Positions 1 to 4,525 of a stretch of 5,840 nucleotides of DNA are shown one piece after another. How positions within the stretch are numbered: position 1 is the first letter of the stretch; the number at the start of each line of letters is the position of its first letter. The notes under the pieces were generated by a model. That model was not told the DNA's origin and made no database searches. It saw nothing but the letters and a program-made list of their open reading frames with translations. This DNA comes from Alphaproteobacteria bacterium. GTDB taxonomy: Bacteria > Pseudomonadota > Alphaproteobacteria > Rickettsiales > SXRF01. The stretch spans positions 1 to 5,840 of the forward strand of contig JAGVKI010000231.1 in NCBI GenBank assembly GCA_020050695.1. Direction: 5' to 3'. The translations under genes and the position numbers were made by a program.

Positions 1-149
1 AAGGCCTTGCTGTACCGGTGGATGTATTAATGGAACAATCCGGCGTCGATGGCACGCTGCGCGCCGAACAGCTGGACGTTATAACCCTGTGCAAATTAGC
101 GCAAACCTATGAGAATATTAGGGAATCTGCAAAGAGCCCAAAAAGTTAA
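1..149 (+). CDS. rsmA: 16S rRNA dimethyladenosine transferase RsmA (KsgA), C-terminal end only
   Basis: An open frame enters from the left edge (frame starting at base 3) and stops at TAA 147-149, giving 48 residues. RsmA dimethylates two adjacent adenines in the 3' hairpin of 16S rRNA during late small-subunit assembly. The identification rests on the C-terminal tail: a Leu-Met-Glu-Gln-Ser-Gly-Val helix followed by the motif LRAEQLDVITLCKLAQ. This corresponds to the family's usual closing motif, R-A-E-x-L-(S/D)-(V/L)-x-x-(F/L)-x-x-L-A. The catalytic Rossmann domain lies outside the window, so nothing can be said about it. The gene runs toward gmk, which in many alphaproteobacteria is also found near rsmA; here gmk is on the opposite strand with one small gene between them. 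The last codons overlap a TTAA-N7-TTAA box. The call is based on a short tail, so it is good but not certain. Confidence 0.82.
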   Translation, partial: GLAVPVDVLMEQSGVDGTLRAEQLDVITLCKLAQTYENIRESAKSPKS

Positions 150-160
150 CTCATTCTTAA
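146..160 (+). promoter_or_regulatory. CtrA-type box TTAA-N7-TTAA
   Basis: TTAA at 146-149 and TTAA at 157-160 are separated by exactly 7 nt, the classical binding consensus for the alphaproteobacterial cell-cycle regulator CtrA. The left half overlaps the rsmA stop codon. A -10-like TAAAAT lies at 172-177. With a 17-bp spacer its -35 position would be 149-154, inside the box, which is where CtrA usually sits when it activates. The region is AT-rich, so chance occurrence is possible. Confidence 0.4.
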
Positions 161-176
161 TGTAAATTAGCTAAAA

Positions 177-190
177 TTAACCTTGGTTAA
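177..190. promoter_or_regulatory. Palindromic site TTAACC-TT-GGTTAA, possible operator
   Basis: Two 6-bp arms (177-182 and 185-190) form an inverted repeat around a 2-nt centre, directly upstream of the small + strand gene. It also reads as TTAA-N6-TTAA, one base short of the CtrA spacing. The position just downstream of a possible -10 (172-177) would suit a repressor. No regulator can be named from the sequence alone. Confidence 0.35.
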
Positions 191-223
191 CATTCAGCAT
201 GCAGCGAGTTGCAAAATCCGGTT

Positions 224-649
224 ATGACAGACCTTAAGGTAGTATATGCCGACAAGCATGAAAGCAGGCCTGATTATAAGAATATCGCATGGGTGGAATA
301 TAACGCCCTGCAATGGCTGGATGAGGCGGGCGGACGCACCATTAAAAGCAATGCGCTGCCGCTGAGCGCGCATATTGCCCCCGCCCAGATGCGCATCGAT
401 CTTTTGTTTTCCGAAGAATCACAAACCATGCCCAAACGGCTTTACATGCTGGCAGTGAGCAAGTCGCTGATTCCCTCCGTCATGCCCGCGCCGCTACTGG
501 GCGCGCATAGCGATGAAAAGGGGCTGCTGGTTACCATCCAGGGACATCCGGATAATCCCCAGGCCATGCGTGATTTTCTAAGCAGTTCGGAAATGCGCGA
601 AATCCTGCCCAGCGACGCCATCTCACTGATGATAGGCGCCCAGGCTTAA
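224..649 (+). CDS. Hypothetical protein, 141 residues
   Basis: I do not recognise this protein. From ATG 224 it has 141 residues, with no signal peptide, no membrane segment and no cysteine. It looks like a small soluble globular protein. Residues 18-35 form an aromatic, amphipathic stretch (motif IAWVEYNALQWLDE). Residues 54-95 carry hydrophobic strands alternating with polar turns (MRIDLLF, RLYMLAVSKSLIPSV). The tail (112-135) contains helical segments around MRDFLSS and MREILPSDAI. The frame could also begin at TTG 209, adding five residues, but neither start has a clear Shine-Dalgarno sequence, so the ATG is preferred. It lies 74 nt after rsmA on the same strand and may have its own promoter in the AT-rich gap with CtrA-like boxes. 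It converges on gmk with 12 nt between the stops. It is probably real, because the frame is long, no competing gene exists opposite, and codon use resembles the neighbours. Function is unknown. Confidence 0.72.
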   Translation: MTDLKVVYADKHESRPDYKNIAWVEYNALQWLDEAGGRTIKSNALPLSAHIAPAQMRIDLLFSEESQTMPKRLYMLAVSKSLIPSVMPAPLLGAHSDEKGLLVTIQGHPDNPQAMRDFLSSSEMREILPSDAISLMIGAQA

Positions 650-655
650 AGCCTG
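641..655. repeat. Perfect 15-bp palindrome over the hypothetical gene's stop codon
   Basis: CAGGCTT and AAGCCTG flank a single central A at 648, and the TAA stop (647-649) sits in the middle. A hairpin would have about 5-6 bp once a minimal loop is allowed. It lies in the convergent junction with gmk, so it could form at the 3' end of both transcripts. Neither side is followed by a T-run, so it is at best a weak bidirectional terminator or RNA-end stabiliser. Confidence 0.35.
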
Positions 656-661
656 TAGGGC

Positions 662-1324
662 TTAGCGTTCGCAGAGATCTTTTACAAAATCATCCAGACC
701 TGATTGACGCACGCGCTTTAAACGCTCGGCCTTCAAGATGGTGTCGATCTTTTCCAGTGTTTCATTCAGATCCTGGTTGACCAGCACATAGTCATATTCC
801 TGCCAGTGGCTGATTTCATTGGTCGCCTTGCTCATGCGCTTGGAAACCACTTCGTCGCTGTCCTGCGCGCGTGCACGCAGGCGGCGCTCCAGTTCCTCCA
901 TGGAAGGTGGCAGGATAAAAATACTGACCAGGTCATCGCGCGCACGCTCAGCCAGCTGGCGGGTTCCCTGCCAGTCGATATCGAACAGTACGTCGGTGCC
1001 TTTTTCGATATGCTCGCGCACAAAGGTGGCAGGCGTGCCATAGTAATATTCAAACACCTGTGCATGTTCGAGCAGGGCGTTCTTTTTGACCATTTCCTGA
1101 TAGGCCGCTTCGGCAATAAAGAAATAATCCTTACCATGCTCTTCGCCGGGACGGGCAGGACGCGTGGTCACCGATACGGAAAGCATCATCGATTCATGCG
1201 CCGCCGCATCGCGGTAACGCTCCAGCAGGCTGCGTGACAGAGTGGTTTTACCTGCGCCCGATGGCGACGACAGGATCAGCATTAAACCACGGCGCTTAAG
1301 TTCTATACTACGCTGCAGGGACAT
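662..1324 (-). CDS. gmk: Guanylate kinase
   Basis: Cytoplasmic enzyme that phosphorylates GMP (and dGMP) with ATP to give GDP, essential for guanine nucleotide supply. The 220-residue product is full length for the family. The P-loop is at residues 20-28 (SPSGAGKTT), preceded by the usual hydrophobic strand LMLILS. The GMP-binding region follows, with SVSVTTRPARPGE at 49-61 and KDYFF at 65-69. Then come E86 in LLEHAQVFEYYYGTP and D115 in the conserved DIDWQG. The lid arginines lie in ELERRLRARAQDSDE near residues 144-158. The ATG start is supported by a GGTGGA Shine-Dalgarno sequence 6 nt upstream (complement of 1331-1336), which lies inside the last codons of the SCO gene. Only 2 nt separate the SCO stop from this start, so the two are co-transcribed and probably translationally coupled. 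No key residue appears to be missing. Confidence 0.98.
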   Translation of the reverse strand: MSLQRSIELKRRGLMLILSSPSGAGKTTLSRSLLERYRDAAAHESMMLSVSVTTRPARPGEEHGKDYFFIAEAAYQEMVKKNALLEHAQVFEYYYGTPATFVREHIEKGTDVLFDIDWQGTRQLAERARDDLVSIFILPPSMEELERRLRARAQDSDEVVSKRMSKATNEISHWQEYDYVLVNQDLNETLEKIDTILKAERLKRVRQSGLDDFVKDLCER

Positions 1325-1326
1325 GG

Positions 1327-1944
1327 CTATTCCACCAGCGGGGAAATAAGCGCCAGCATCTCTTCGTCTGACTTATTATAGGGAATGGCCTTGATGAATT
1401 TACCGTCTTTGCCCATCACATAAATGAAGCCTGAATGATCGACCGTATAGCCGGTGTTATCTACGCCTGGCATCACGTTCTTCGCGTAATAGGCACGGTA
1501 TACAGCGGCAACGCTCTTGATCTGTTCCTGCGTACCGGTGAGGCCAACAATGCGTTTATCAAATTCGCTGTTGGATAAAAACTGCGCCATCACGTCTGGC
1601 GTATCGCGCTCTGGGTCCACGGTAATGAAAATGGGCGCCACCTGGTTGGCTTTCGTGCCAAGAGCTGTCATCACTTTGGACATGGTCGCAACCGTTACCG
1701 GGCAAATATCAGGGCAGTGCGTAAAACCAAAGAATACCAGCATGACCTTGCCGCGGAAATCCGCATCGCGCACCAGCTTGCTGGACGTGTCGGTTAAGGT
1801 GAAATCGCCGCCGATCAGGGCTTCTCCCTGCTCGCTATTAGCAGGCAGGGCGCTACGCTGGCCGGTGCGTTCGCTGGTATAGACTAAAACAAGGCTGGTC
1901 ACCGCAATCAGGGCAACCGTCAGTAAAACTAATATTTTTCTCAT
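1327..1944 (-). CDS. SCO1/SenC/PrrC family copper chaperone for cytochrome oxidase
   Basis: Membrane-anchored periplasmic thioredoxin-fold protein. The family helps insert copper into the CuA centre of cytochrome c oxidase (subunit II) and may also act as a thiol reductant. Residues 4-22 form an uncleaved-looking hydrophobic anchor behind a short Arg-Lys N terminus, which places the rest in the periplasm. The copper/redox motif CPDIC (C77, C81) sits in FFGFTHCPDICP, and the third ligand H170 lies in YTVDHSG. The family motif VDPERDTP is at 109-116. Its 205 residues are normal for bacterial SCO proteins, and all three copper ligands are present. The start ATG has no strong Shine-Dalgarno sequence, but no other Met precedes the anchor. 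It is the first gene of a two-gene unit with gmk, rather than sitting beside cox or ctaG genes as is common. A candidate promoter with an overlapping palindrome lies about 40 nt upstream. Sco, SenC and PrrC are all used as names, so no symbol is assigned. Confidence 0.96.
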   Translation of the reverse strand: MRKILVLLTVALIAVTSLVLVYTSERTGQRSALPANSEQGEALIGGDFTLTDTSSKLVRDADFRGKVMLVFFGFTHCPDICPVTVATMSKVMTALGTKANQVAPIFITVDPERDTPDVMAQFLSNSEFDKRIVGLTGTQEQIKSVAAVYRAYYAKNVMPGVDNTGYTVDHSGFIYVMGKDGKFIKAIPYNKSDEEMLALISPLVE

Positions 1945-1980
1945 AAATCAATCAGATGGGTGATTATTAAAACAGGAAAT

Positions 1981-2010
1981 CTTATAGCAGTGCTATTAAT
2001 ATTCTCTAAA
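1981..2010 (-). promoter_or_regulatory. Candidate extended -10 promoter for the SCO-gmk unit
   Basis: On the - strand, TGCTATAAG (1989 down to 1981) fits an extended -10 element, TGnTATAAt with one mismatch. The -35 region, around 2005-2010 with an 18-bp spacer (TTTAGA), is poor. Transcription would begin near 1975, leaving a leader of about 30 nt before the SCO ATG. Extended -10 promoters tolerate weak -35 elements. The assignment is by pattern only. Confidence 0.38.
1984..1996. promoter_or_regulatory. 13-bp palindrome ATAGCA-G-TGCTAT, candidate operator
   Basis: Two perfect 6-bp arms (1984-1989 and 1991-1996) surround a central G at 1990. The left arm overlaps the proposed -10 of the SCO-gmk promoter, a typical place for a repressor site. 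Expression of a copper chaperone could be tied to copper or redox state, but the sequence does not identify a regulator. Confidence 0.4.
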
Positions 2011-2058
2011 CAAAAACAGTATCTTCTGTGGGTAAAAACGCTTAGTTATTGTATTTAT

Positions 2059-2087
2059 TTGACTTTTATTCATTAAAATATTAATAT
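2059..2087 (+). promoter_or_regulatory. Sigma-70-type promoter for the low-complexity protein gene
   Basis: TTGACT at 2059-2064 (5/6 to TTGACA) is followed after exactly 17 bp by TAATAT at 2082-2087 (4/6 to TATAAT). Transcription would begin near 2094, giving a leader of about 27 nt. That leader carries a Shine-Dalgarno GAGGGA at 2107-2112, 8 nt before the ATG at 2121. The -10 lies within a perfect 12-bp AT palindrome (2077-2088), which in such AT-rich DNA may be chance. This is the best-formed housekeeping-type promoter in the window. Confidence 0.55.
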
Positions 2088-2120
2088 TATCTTTAGAAAT
2101 TAGAGTGAGGGACTTACGTC

Positions 2121-2828
2121 ATGCTACCTGCTGTCACTAGCAATGTAGTATTTATTCCTCCCCAGCAAGCACCGCTTACAAATACGGCGATTTTGGGGAG
2201 CAATGTCACGCGCGTTCCTTCCGACAATGTACCGCCGTCTGTTTCCAATGCGCAAGTCGATAATAATGCAAAAGGCAACAGCGACAGCTTTGCTTCTGCC
2301 AGTGCTGCCATTAATGCGCAGGTTGAAAGCGATGCGACATTTTCCCTGCCCTCTGGCGCAAGCCCTACACCCTCGGTCAATCTGCCTACGACCTTCCTTG
2401 CGCAGTTGCTTGGCCAGGACATCGCGCCCGACATCAATAGTGTCACCGGCAGCATTCTTCTGGCCTACGAGAAATTGATTGTGCTGAGTAATGTCAAATA
2501 TAAACCAAGTAATGCGCTAAAGCCGCTGCCAGGCCCTGCGGGTGTATTTGGTAACCTGCTTCAGCAAAGCCAGGCGCCGGTGGTAACGCAGCAGCCCGAA
2601 CCCGTTAGCGAAAATGCGCAGCCTGTACCACAGGTGAGCGCTGAAACGAATGTGGAAATCACTGTCGCAGAAGAATCTGCGCCAGAAGCGGCGGCCGCAC
2701 CCGTGCTGCCTGCCGTCAGCCAGCCTATTATCCTTCCGGGTATTTCTGCCTATCTTGCAACCGATGTGCGCAACAGCCGCATCGGCCAGAGCACCGCGCC
2801 TGACGACGCCGTCTCTGATCTCGCTTAG
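2121..2828 (+). CDS. Low-complexity, probably disordered protein of unknown function
   Basis: I do not recognise this 235-residue protein. It is rich in Ala, Pro, Ser, Val, Asn and Gln and contains no Cys, His or Trp and no Met after the start. Only a few Lys and Arg are present, so it should be acidic. Residues 1-90 and 151-205 look disordered, the latter a Pro/Gln/Glu/Val/Ala stretch. Between them, residues 91-126 (TFLAQLLGQ, then SILLAYEKLIVLSN) form an amphipathic, potentially helical segment. A second candidate ordered motif, PGISAYLATDVRNSRIGQS, lies near the C terminus (206-224). There is no classical N-terminal signal peptide and no clear membrane segment. The start is supported by a good Shine-Dalgarno (GAGGGA, 8-nt spacing) and a sigma-70-like promoter. 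It stands alone, divergent from SCO-gmk and convergent with the bc1 chaperone, whose stop is 13 nt away. The composition recalls flagellar hook-length (FliK-like), secreted or surface-linked proteins, but no motif settles this. The gene itself is well supported; the function is not. Confidence 0.75.
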   Translation: MLPAVTSNVVFIPPQQAPLTNTAILGSNVTRVPSDNVPPSVSNAQVDNNAKGNSDSFASASAAINAQVESDATFSLPSGASPTPSVNLPTTFLAQLLGQDIAPDINSVTGSILLAYEKLIVLSNVKYKPSNALKPLPGPAGVFGNLLQQSQAPVVTQQPEPVSENAQPVPQVSAETNVEITVAEESAPEAAAAPVLPAVSQPIILPGISAYLATDVRNSRIGQSTAPDDAVSDLA

Positions 2829-2841
2829 TCAATAAAAGAAG

Positions 2842-3381
2842 TTATGCGATAAAACGAATCTGGCCGCGCATGATGTCGGCAATGGTTTGCTGCGCGAGCA
2901 ATGCATTATTGCGGCGGGCATAGCCTTCCCACTGCGCAGTGATGTCAGCTGAAGGCGGCTGTTCACGGTAAATATTGCGAACGGCGGCTTCAGTAAAGCC
3001 GGTGCCAGCTGCAAGGGCATCGCTGTAGGCTTTTAAGCGGCCATAAAAGGCCTGCGCCATCTTGTTGATGCGTTTTCCCACACCCGTGTCACCTGCGCCC
3101 ATTTCACGAAGCGAGCGGTCCATATCGGAGAAGAATACTTCGGACAGGGTGCGGATAAAGTTTTTTGCCTGGGCATCCTGCGTTTCGCGCTCAATGCGCG
3201 CAATCACCAGGCTTAAATGCAGCAGCACCACATCAAAACGCCCATCGACGGTATCGGCTACCTGCCACTGCGCAAAGAACTGGGGGTGGCGCGCCTGGTT
3301 TACAATATGCACATACGCCTCATGCGCATGGGTGCGCACAGAGTCGGCGGTAAAGAGACGTTTAAGAGCGGAGGCTATCAT
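2842..3381 (-). CDS. Ubiquinol-cytochrome c chaperone (CBP3/UQCC1 family)
   Basis: Member of the family that in mitochondria (yeast Cbp3, human UQCC1) helps newly made cytochrome b assemble into the bc1 complex. Alphaproteobacteria carry shorter homologues of about 170-190 residues, and this one has 179. Diagnostic motifs are visible in order: RHPQFFAQWQVADTVDGRFD (residues 31-50), then VVLLHLSLVIARI (51-63). These are followed by the signature SDMDRSLREMGAGDTGVGKR (85-104) and then MAQAFYGRLKAY (108-119). No signal peptide or membrane segment is present, so it should act at the cytoplasmic face of the membrane. Its ATG is 18 nt after the rpoH stop on the same strand, so the two are very probably co-transcribed. 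It has no clear Shine-Dalgarno, which hints at coupling to rpoH translation. The role in bacteria is inferred from the family. The location beside rpoH differs from the arrangement I know from other alphaproteobacteria, where this gene usually precedes a DUF177 gene and plsX-fabH. Confidence 0.93.
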   Translation of the reverse strand: MIASALKRLFTADSVRTHAHEAYVHIVNQARHPQFFAQWQVADTVDGRFDVVLLHLSLVIARIERETQDAQAKNFIRTLSEVFFSDMDRSLREMGAGDTGVGKRINKMAQAFYGRLKAYSDALAAGTGFTEAAVRNIYREQPPSADITAQWEGYARRNNALLAQQTIADIMRGQIRFIA

Positions 3382-3399
3382 AAGGGCACAGGGGCGATA

Positions 3400-4314
3400 T
3401 TACGCTGCGTTGCTTTCAGGCTGCAACATTTCTTTTTGCAGTTTTTCAAATGCGCGCACCTCAATCTGGCGCACACGCTCGCGTGAAATGTTATAGGCCT
3501 GGCTTAAATCTTCCAGCGTATCGGGATCATCCTTCAGGCGGCGGCGCTGGATAATGTCGCGCTCACGCTCAGAAAGCGTCAGCAGCGCCTGCTGAAGCGA
3601 CTTCTGCTTACTGTTCATTTCCTCGCGGTTGGCCAGTGCAGTTTCCTGGTTTTCTTCCGGGGATACGAGGAAGTCGATTTTTTCTTCATCGCTGTCATGT
3701 GACATGGTGGTGTTCAGATACACGTCCTTGCCGGATAAGCGCTGGTCCATGCTGATCACGTCTTCATTGCTCACATCCAGGATACGGGCAATATCGCTGA
3801 TCTGCTCATGGGTCATGCCGCGCTCATCCGAGGCCGCGTGCGCGCCAATGCGCTGCTTGATCTTGCGCAGGTTAAAGAACAGGCGCTTTTGCGCAGCCGA
3901 CGAGCCGATTTTCACCAGTGACCAGGAGCGCAGGATATATTCCTGAATGGATGCCTTGATCCACCAGATAGCATAGGTAGACAGGCGGAAGCCCTTGTCG
4001 GGATCAAAGCGTTTTACCGCCTGCATCATACCGATATTGCCTTCAGCGATCAGTTCGCCCATAGGAAGGCCGTAACCTTTATATTTAAATGCGATCTTGG
4101 CTACCAGGCGCAGATGGGAGGTTACCAGGCGGTGCGCAGCATCCACATCACCCTTGTCGCGCCAACGGCGGGATAGGTCCTGCTCTTCCTGCGGCTCAAG
4201 CATCGGGATCTTGGCAATTTCCTGCAAATAACCGCGCAGGCCGTCCTGCGGGTAAAGCGGGGCGGGGACGGATAAAGCCCGGGTTTTCACCATCGGCTTG
4301 GTAGCAGTGCTCAT
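3400..4314 (-). CDS. rpoH: RNA polymerase heat-shock sigma factor RpoH (sigma-32)
   Basis: Alternative sigma factor that directs RNA polymerase to heat-shock promoters (chaperones, proteases). From ATG 4314 the protein has 304 residues, usual for alphaproteobacterial RpoH. Region 1.2 covers about 25-55. Region 2 (about 63-133) includes HLRLVAKIAFKYKGYGLP, GNIGMMQAVKRFDP, FRLSTYAIWWIKASIQEYIL and RSW. The RpoH box QKRLFFNLRKIKQR (142-155), which distinguishes RpoH from RpoD, follows. Region 4.2 is at 266-293, with the helix-turn-helix around ISRERVRQIEVRAFEKLQ. The open frame extends upstream with in-frame ATGs at 4326 and 4338 and a TTG at 4377. The start at 4314 is preferred because GGAAG lies 5 nt upstream, and because the nearer candidate promoter (about 4350-4377) would start transcription near 4344, almost abolishing a leader for the longer forms. 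It is followed after 18 nt by the bc1 chaperone gene. Many alphaproteobacteria have two rpoH copies, and which one this represents cannot be told. Confidence 0.97.
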   Translation of the reverse strand: MSTATKPMVKTRALSVPAPLYPQDGLRGYLQEIAKIPMLEPQEEQDLSRRWRDKGDVDAAHRLVTSHLRLVAKIAFKYKGYGLPMGELIAEGNIGMMQAVKRFDPDKGFRLSTYAIWWIKASIQEYILRSWSLVKIGSSAAQKRLFFNLRKIKQRIGAHAASDERGMTHEQISDIARILDVSNEDVISMDQRLSGKDVYLNTTMSHDSDEEKIDFLVSPEENQETALANREEMNSKQKSLQQALLTLSERERDIIQRRRLKDDPDTLEDLSQAYNISRERVRQIEVRAFEKLQKEMLQPESNAA

Positions 4315-4326
4315 GGAATCTTCCAT
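4313..4326 (-). promoter_or_regulatory. Small hairpin over the rpoH ribosome binding site and start codon
   Basis: On the - strand ATGGAA-GA-TTCCAT is a perfect inverted repeat. Its left arm contains the GGAA Shine-Dalgarno of rpoH, and its right arm runs into the first two bases of the preferred ATG (4314). With a realistic 4-nt loop it gives 5 bp, mostly A-U, so it would be weak and melt easily. It could modulate translation in a temperature-dependent way, but it could also be chance. Confidence 0.3.
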
Positions 4327-4349
4327 AACTCGTTTCATCTGTCTGATTG

Positions 4350-4378
4350 TATATAATTCCACCCCTGAAAATTTCAAG
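4350..4378 (-). promoter_or_regulatory. Proximal rpoH promoter with a sigma-32-like -35
   Basis: Read on the - strand, CTTGAAA at 4378-4372 is followed by a 16-bp spacer and TATATA at 4355-4350. TTGAAA matches the sigma-70 -35 at 5/6, while CTTGAAA equals the -35 of the classical heat-shock consensus. The -10 side has no CCCC block, so it is not a clean enterobacterial sigma-32 promoter, although alphaproteobacterial sigma-32 promoters keep mainly the CTTG. Transcription would start near 4344, about 30 nt before the ATG at 4314. Confidence 0.45.
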
Positions 4379-4382
4379 GGGT
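4361..4382. repeat. Inverted repeat over the rpoH promoter -35 and spacer
   Basis: On the + strand ACCCC-TGAA (4361-4369) pairs with TTCA-A-GGGGT (4373-4382), giving 9 bp with one bulged base and a 3-nt loop. On the - strand it covers the CTTGAAA -35 and part of the spacer. It could be an operator, or a leader hairpin in transcripts that start further upstream. It is not followed by a T-run in either direction, so terminator function is unlikely. Confidence 0.5.
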
Positions 4383-4438
4383 CGTCGCAATATAAATATA
4401 AATCAAGGAGTTAAAGATATTTTTCTATCTTGGAAATC

Positions 4439-4469
4439 ACTATAGCATAAACTGGCCAAACACGCCAGT
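4439..4469 (-). promoter_or_regulatory. Distal rpoH promoter candidate with an inverted repeat at the -35 position
   Basis: On the - strand TGCTATAGT (4447-4439) is an extended -10 with a 5/6 hexamer match. No good -35 exists. Instead, a 6-bp inverted repeat (ACTGGC at 4451-4456 and GCCAGT at 4464-4469, 7-nt loop) covers the expected -35 region (4462-4467). Such an arrangement suits control by a DNA-binding protein. Alternatively the repeat is a weak terminator for lpdA, since the - strand continues with TTATGCT. Transcription from here would give a leader of about 118 nt for rpoH, including a further 6-bp hairpin at 4414-4431 (AAGATA / TATCTT, 6-nt loop). Confidence 0.35.
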
Positions 4470-4487
4470 CATTTAACGGTAAGTATC

Positions 4488-4519
4488 CCCCTGACCATAG
4501 GAAAACCAACGGTCAGGGG
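4488..4519 (-). terminator. Stem-loop after lpdA, terminator-like but without a T-run
   Basis: CCCCTGACC (4488-4496) and GGTCAGGGG (4511-4519) form a perfect 9-bp, GC-rich stem with a 14-nt loop, starting 6 nt after the lpdA stop codon. It is the strongest hairpin in the window. The - strand continues as GATACTTACC with no run of T, so it is not a textbook intrinsic terminator. It could terminate imperfectly, protect the lpdA mRNA 3' end, or let some transcription pass into rpoH. Confidence 0.55.
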
Positions 4520-4525
4520 AGTATA

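Noticed and set aside
806..1237. 143-codon open frame on the + strand opposite gmk
   Set aside because: Fully antisense to an unmistakable guanylate kinase, with no family features of its own.
2077..2088. 12-bp perfect palindrome AATATTAATATT
   Set aside because: It is made only of A and T in a very AT-rich gap and overlaps the -10; chance is the simplest explanation, so it is mentioned only with the promoter.
1945..2120. Possible small RNA or tRNA in the AT-rich divergent gap
   Set aside because: No cloverleaf, no GC-rich stem followed by a T-run, and no conserved RNA motif; only the promoter elements listed are seen.
3062..3496. 144-codon + strand open frame spanning the bc1 chaperone and rpoH junction
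   Set aside because: It crosses two confident genes on the other strand and has a Ser/Arg-rich translation typical of antisense shadow frames.
4315..4377. N-terminal extension of RpoH from TTG 4377 or the ATGs at 4338 and 4326
   Set aside because: The extension overlaps the proposed -35 and -10 of rpoH, and these starts lack convincing Shine-Dalgarno sequences. ATG 4338 and ATG 4326 cannot be fully excluded.
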